Shown in pieces: positions 60,081 through 64,000 of a stretch of 64,000 bases of DNA. The DNA comes from Chloroflexota bacterium (GTDB taxonomy: Bacteria; Chloroflexota; Anaerolineae; Anaerolineales; Villigracilaceae). Position numbers and translations under genes: made by a program. Every line of letters starts with the position of its first letter. Position 1 is the first letter of the stretch. Under the pieces are notes generated by a model. The model did no database searches, was not told where the DNA came from, and was given only the letters and a program-made list of their open reading frames with translations. Location: positions 62,001 through 126,000 of the forward strand of contig JAJYOU010000002.1 in assembly GCA_021795965.1 (NCBI GenBank), read 5' to 3'.

Positions 60081-62144
60081 TTAAGGAACGTAATAGAACA
60101 CCTGCAATTTTGGACTGTAACTGGTCACATTGCCGCTGTAATAGTTGATATAGTCTGCCGCAGCGTTGCTGTTGGTTGGGCTTAGGAAGCGCATGCGCAG
60201 CTGGGTTAACCCCGTTTTATTAACGTACTGGTATGCACTCGAAACCAGAGTGCCATAGGATTTACCAGCAGACGGAGCGGCGATTGAACCTGCCGCATCC
60301 ATTGAAGAAACTGCCGAGAAATCACCCAGGGCGAGCGACCGGTTCCAGCCGAAGTATGCTTTCTTGATATCCAGCGTCAAACCGCCCAGGGACAGGAACG
60401 GGGTGCCAACCACGTCATGCACTGCCAGCACCAGGTTGACCTTGTAGATCACTGCGCCGTCTGGAATGGCAGAGGTATTGAAGGATAAAATGGAGCGGAT
60501 CTGTAGATTACTGGCATTATCACCAGTTCTCAGGACCGTATTGGTGGAATTCATCCCCCCACCGGTCCCGGGGGTTGTGCTCGATTCGCCGATATAGCCA
60601 TCATCAGCTGCAACTGAGCCAAAGACTGCCAGGTAATTGGGACGATAATTCTGGTTGGTTTTGCCGGAAGTGACGTGGCTGTAACTCCGGTATGTGGGTG
60701 TAAATGAATACACACCCGCTTTGGAAGGTTTCACACCGCCCGACCAGTTATACGGCACATAGAGGGCATAGTTCCCCGCGGAATCAGAAGTGACGGTCTT
60801 GGTCGCCCCATCATAATATTTCAGAACCACGCCACCGGTGACCGTATTGCCCATGATGACAAACCTTTTGATGGATGCGCTGTAATTCTGCCCGGTCTGA
60901 TTGGACTGTATCCCGCTGTAACTCCGGTAAAGTGGGGCGAAGTTATATCCTGTCTTGGAGGGTGTGACGGTCCCGCTCCAGTTACGCGGAATGGTGATGC
61001 TGTAATATCCGGCTGAATCCGAAGTGACGGTTTTTGAAGCCCCATCAAAGTAAGCCAAAGTGACATAGCCCGTACCGGTGTTGCCTGATATCGTCAGAAT
61101 CGGTTGGGCATAGTAATCCTGGTTGGCTTGATTCAGGGTTACATTCGAGTACGAGCGGTGGGTTGGAGTGAAAGTGTAGCCGGTTTTCTTCGGCGTGATG
61201 GTGCCTGACCAGTTATAGGAAACAGAGAGGGAATAATTTCCACTCGTATCGGCAGTGGTATATTTCGATCCGCTGTCGTACCAGTAGAGGGTCGCGTTTC
61301 CAATACCGGCATTTCCCGTGATCAACGGTCCCGCGTAGGCGGTTTTGAAAGTCCACCAGGTGCCGCCGTTCGCCAGAACAAAAACTTTCCCAGCCGAACC
61401 GCTGCAATTTTCAATGCAAGCCCTGACGTTCCAGGTATAAGTCTGGTTGGGATTTAAGTTTGTGAGCGTTATGCTTTGTTTTAAATAGGTCCCGGTCCAA
61501 TTGGGGTCACTTTGGAGACAAGGACTACCAACTTTGAGACAATAGCTGTATTTCGCTGCACCTGTCTGGGCTGTCCAGCTTAATAAGGCGCTGCGTGGAT
61601 TAATCCCGGTTGCGCCGTTGGCGGGGGCTGTTTTAACAAAGGTGCCAGCCACAGCAACATCATTCGTGCCTTTGCCCGGAATCAACGTCCCGCTATCCCT
61701 GGGCGCACTCATCCAGACCGTGACACAGGTCTGGGTTGGATCCGCGCTGCATTTGACGAAATCCACTGCCAGGTAAATCCCTGATGCTTCCTGCAAAAAG
61801 ACCTGGTGCAATCCGCTGGCATCCTCATAGGCATTATCGGAGACCCAGCCGGATGGATATAACTGCACGTTTGAATAAAAATCTGCTATTTTTTGCGGAA
61901 CGGCTCCCGGAAACTTCTCGCTAGCCTGGAAGGTTTGCCCGCTCAAATGATAGGCATCGCCCTTGATGTTGATCTGCATGTCGCGGACGGTTTCCCCAAG
62001 GTTGTTCCAGGAAAGACCTGGCGCCAGTGGAACCTGCGGAGTCTGTGCGGCAGCCTGAGCCTGACTGCTACCCATGATCCCCGAAGCGATCAAAACCAGA
62101 AGCAGCGCCAGGGATTTCACAATTTTCAGATATTTTTGAGCCAT
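60081..62144 (-). CDS. Secreted repeat protein, full-length paralogue
   Basis: The 687-residue protein has a signal peptide (KIVKSLALLLVLIASGIMGSSQAQA), an N-terminal domain of about 140 residues (a LHQVFLQEASGIYLAVDFVK segment), a fibronectin-III-like domain (SALLSWTAQTGAAKYSYCLKV...YTWNVRAC, about 165-260), three tandem repeats of about 78 residues (about 268-502), and a C-terminal jelly-roll-like domain of about 185 residues ending in SPKLQVFYYVP (DNRLRE/CBM96-like). Each repeat has the pattern SDSAGNYSL...YNWSG.V.PSK.GY.F.P..RSYS. AGGAGG lies 4 bp before the ATG. Function is unknown; cell-surface or adhesion roles are guesses. Confidence 0.78.
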   Translation of the reverse strand: MAQKYLKIVKSLALLLVLIASGIMGSSQAQAAAQTPQVPLAPGLSWNNLGETVRDMQINIKGDAYHLSGQTFQASEKFPGAVPQKIADFYSNVQLYPSGWVSDNAYEDASGLHQVFLQEASGIYLAVDFVKCSADPTQTCVTVWMSAPRDSGTLIPGKGTNDVAVAGTFVKTAPANGATGINPRSALLSWTAQTGAAKYSYCLKVGSPCLQSDPNWTGTYLKQSITLTNLNPNQTYTWNVRACIENCSGSAGKVFVLANGGTWWTFKTAYAGPLITGNAGIGNATLYWYDSGSKYTTADTSGNYSLSVSYNWSGTITPKKTGYTFTPTHRSYSNVTLNQANQDYYAQPILTISGNTGTGYVTLAYFDGASKTVTSDSAGYYSITIPRNWSGTVTPSKTGYNFAPLYRSYSGIQSNQTGQNYSASIKRFVIMGNTVTGGVVLKYYDGATKTVTSDSAGNYALYVPYNWSGGVKPSKAGVYSFTPTYRSYSHVTSGKTNQNYRPNYLAVFGSVAADDGYIGESSTTPGTGGGMNSTNTVLRTGDNASNLQIRSILSFNTSAIPDGAVIYKVNLVLAVHDVVGTPFLSLGGLTLDIKKAYFGWNRSLALGDFSAVSSMDAAGSIAAPSAGKSYGTLVSSAYQYVNKTGLTQLRMRFLSPTNSNAAADYINYYSGNVTSYSPKLQVFYYVP
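60638..61340 (-). repeat. Three ~78-residue coding repeats
   Basis: Three tandem repeats of about 234 bp encode a Cna-B/carboxypeptidase-regulatory-like beta sandwich. Shared marks are YNWSG (or RNWSG), PSKTGY and RSYS. The same repeat is found three times in the next gene. Confidence 0.75.
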
Positions 62145-62434
62145 GTTACCTCCTGTTGAGATACTAAAATTCCCTGCAAAGGTTCTAAAACCTTTTCCTA
62201 CCTTATTGATCGAATGGATTTATTAAAAACAGCAAGTAGAAACAGCTGTGCTCATCATAGCTTTAACGTATTTATTTGATTTTTGTTCCGGATGATCATG
62301 AATGTTCCGACTGAATACTGGTGTGGTTAAAGAAAATTATACATTTAAAACCAGGAACAAGTCAAAACCATTGGGGCAAACCACACATTCCTAACTTTTT
62401 TGCAAGGCATTTCGCTCCTCACTTCGGGAATATA
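62145..62434. other. Gene-free AT-rich gap between the two paralogues
   Basis: No gene is visible. The AT-rich stretch should hold the promoter of the gene ending at 60081. The paralogue terminator follows at 62435. I see no convincing full promoter. Confidence 0.5.
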
Positions 62435-62470
62435 AAAATGACTGGCGGCAGAGATGCCGCCAGTCATTTT
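62435..62470 (-). terminator. Terminator of the truncated paralogue gene
   Basis: A perfect 16-bp stem, 62435-62450 with 62455-62470, closes a 4-nt loop. On the minus strand it ends in ATTTTTATA, a U-tract. The mirror strand also ends in T residues, so it may act both ways. Confidence 0.93.
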
Positions 62471-62492
62471 AAATGATCAGGAACTTTAGTTC

Positions 62493-64000
62493 TCAGGGTA
62501 CATAATAGAAAACAATCAACACCGGTCGATAAGCTGTGGCGGTGGTTTCACCACTATAAAAGCTGATGAAATTGGTTGCATTATCTGCGTTGGTAGGCGA
62601 GGCAAAGCGCAGACGAAACTGTGTGTAGCCGGCGCGATTAACCTGTCCCAACCCGCCAGCGGTTGTGACGCTGCCCGTATAGATCATGCCAGTCGGGACC
62701 GAATTGACAACGCCGCCATTGGCGCCGCCAGCGTAGGCAGCAAAATCATCCAATGTCAGTGAGAGTGAAGGTCCAAAGTAATTCTTTTGCACATCGATGA
62801 TCAGGTTCCCGAACAAGCCCATCGGGTTGACCCCGGCAATCATCTGCTTGTAAATCTTCAAACGGACGCCGGTGATGACTGCATTATCAGGAAGAGCCGA
62901 AGTATTGAAGGACAGGATCGAAAGTATTTGTTCGTTCCCGGTGGTATCACCGATCTTCAAAGTGGTGGTGCTGTTGGCAACACCGCCAACGCCGCTGCCT
63001 TCGAAGGATTCACGCACGTACCCATCCTGCGTCCCAATCGAAGCAAACCCAAGCACGTAATTTGCCCGGTAATTTTGTCCGGTCAGGTTGGAGAGAACAT
63101 TGGTGTAACTTCTCTGAGCAGGAGTAAAAGAGGAGACACCGGTTTTTGTCGGTTTTACGGTTCCAGTCCAGTTATAGGGAACGGTCAGTGAATAGTAGCC
63201 GTTCGAATCCGAGGTGACGGATCTGTTGCCGCCGTAGTAATAGCTCAGCGTGACACCGGGTGCACCAGCATACCCGGCAATTGTGTACACCACCAGGGTA
63301 TAGTTTTGGTTCGTCTGGTTGGAGAGAACGGCGACATAATCCCTGTGCGAAGGTGAGAACGTCGCACCAGGTTTCGATGGGGTGACTGTACCCTCCCAAT
63401 TGTAAGAAACGTAGAAGGAATATTTTCCATAGACGTCAGCCGTGGTGGAATAGGTCACGCTGTGATCCACCCAGGTCAACTTGGCATAAGCGGTGCCCAC
63501 ATTCCCCGAGATGATAAAGCTTGTCAGGGGGATGAAATTAGCAACCTGGTTGGTCTCGACGGGGGTCGTGAAATGCTTGTTCCAGGGGCTGAAGGTGTAG
63601 CCAGTCAGGCTGGGTTTTACATAACCTGTCCAGTCGTAGGGGACGGATAAAATATATTTACCGTTGGAATCGGATGTGACATAATGAAAATCCGTCGTTC
63701 CATCTGCCCAGTAGCGCATGGTGACGCCGGCTTTGCCGACGCTGCCGGAGATATAAAGGGTGGACATGCCCGTTTTGAAATTCCAGAAGGTACCGCCATC
63801 GGCGTAGGTAAATAACTTCTTGGTTCCGTCGTAGGTGATGGCTTTGACATTCCAGGAATATTGTGTCAGCGGGTTGAGCATGGTCACAATCCAGGCAGTA
63901 TTTTTGAACGTACCTGTCCAATTGGGATCGCTGGGTGCGCAGGCATTTAATTTGATCGGATCCTTGATACAGTAGCTGTACTTATCCGCAGGGTAATCCG
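62493..64000 (-). CDS. Secreted repeat protein, paralogue (5' part beyond the window)
   Basis: The frame is open to the window edge, so the gene starts beyond 64000; a GTG at 63887 is internal, because the upstream codons continue the fibronectin-like domain (DKYSYCIKD, SDPNWTGTF) shared with the paralogue at 60081. About 502 residues are visible: the end of the FnIII-like domain, three repeats of about 78 residues (about 63060-63768) and the C-terminal domain ending in RPVLIVFYYVP. Repeat marks are SDSNGYYSL, YNWTGTVKPTKTG, and RSYTNVLSN. Its function is unknown. The close likeness to its neighbour indicates tandem duplication followed by divergence. Confidence 0.82.
   Translation of the reverse strand, partial: DYPADKYSYCIKDPIKLNACAPSDPNWTGTFKNTAWIVTMLNPLTQYSWNVKAITYDGTKKLFTYADGGTFWNFKTGMSTLYISGSVGKAGVTMRYWADGTTDFHYVTSDSNGKYILSVPYDWTGYVKPSLTGYTFSPWNKHFTTPVETNQVANFIPLTSFIISGNVGTAYAKLTWVDHSVTYSTTADVYGKYSFYVSYNWEGTVTPSKPGATFSPSHRDYVAVLSNQTNQNYTLVVYTIAGYAGAPGVTLSYYYGGNRSVTSDSNGYYSLTVPYNWTGTVKPTKTGVSSFTPAQRSYTNVLSNLTGQNYRANYVLGFASIGTQDGYVRESFEGSGVGGVANSTTTLKIGDTTGNEQILSILSFNTSALPDNAVITGVRLKIYKQMIAGVNPMGLFGNLIIDVQKNYFGPSLSLTLDDFAAYAGGANGGVVNSVPTGMIYTGSVTTAGGLGQVNRAGYTQFRLRFASPTNADNATNFISFYSGETTATAYRPVLIVFYYVP

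Noticed and set aside
60638-63768. Repeated DNA that might suggest CRISPR or mobile repeats
   Set aside because: The repeats are coding, 234 bp long, diverged and in frame within two secreted-protein genes.
1-64000. Search for tRNA, rRNA, transposase, integrase and phage genes
   Set aside because: No tRNA-like cloverleaf, rRNA stretch or mobile-element protein was recognised by eye; a short tRNA could still be missed without a covariance search.

Overview
The window is 64 kb of a bacterial chromosome. Gene content suggests a strictly anaerobic, amino-acid-fermenting and polysaccharide-producing member of Chloroflexota, most likely Anaerolineae. The pointers are a tungsten-type aldehyde ferredoxin oxidoreductase, genes of the 3,5-diaminohexanoate lysine fermentation route, a Tat system, a Ctc-type L25, DUF1461 and Asp23 proteins, large secreted repeat proteins, and several genes whose -10 box sits only 6-9 nt before the ATG (leaderless mRNAs). 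The lineage is inference; there is no rRNA or tRNA gene here to test it.

Layout. 1-1941 (+): end of an M17 aminopeptidase, an atypical PRPP-synthetase homologue and a DUF1330 protein. 1978-8289 (-): a secreted lipoprotein with a glycosidase-like C-terminus, then the operon fabG-asp23-nusB-tatA-tatC, and a DUF1461 membrane protein. 8435-10971: a tungsten AOR facing a MoaD-like ubiquitin-fold protein and a small partner. 11111-17522: a membrane-bound spermidine-synthase-like protein, ribosomal protein L25, the moaC-(ClbS-like)-moaD-moaE operon, leaderless scpA, a VanZ protein and a small membrane protein. 17759-37661 (+) and 37658-41339 (-): a polysaccharide export and synthesis locus (wzm/wzt ABC exporter, a four-domain 1331-residue sulfotransferase/WbsX/RgpF-like protein, rfbCBAD for dTDP-L-rhamnose, several glycosyltransferases, a second sulfotransferase, a flippase-like membrane protein, a subtilisin-like protease, and a polyprenyl-phosphate sugar transferase with two GT4 enzymes). 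41511-43533 (-): panB and an aminotransferase.

43794-60007 (+) is the most unusual part, an amino-acid catabolic block. A strong promoter drives kal-kce-kdd (lysine fermentation, without kamA or kamDE in view). Then come a branched-chain-type amino-acid ABC importer, a class III aminotransferase or racemase, and a divergent split P-protein pair (GcvPA/GcvPB-like). A second promoter sharing a 15-nt core with the first follows, driving an apparent transcription attenuator with a Thr-rich 44-residue leader peptide. Behind it lie a class I aminotransferase and a fusion of a glutamate-cysteine-ligase-like domain with an intact M20 metallopeptidase. This block, with its attenuator, odd P-protein pair and ligase/peptidase fusion, is the best candidate for an undescribed system. 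60081-64000 (-) holds two paralogous secreted proteins, each with three ~78-residue repeats; the second runs off the window.

No tRNA, rRNA, CRISPR array, transposase, phage or plasmid gene was found.
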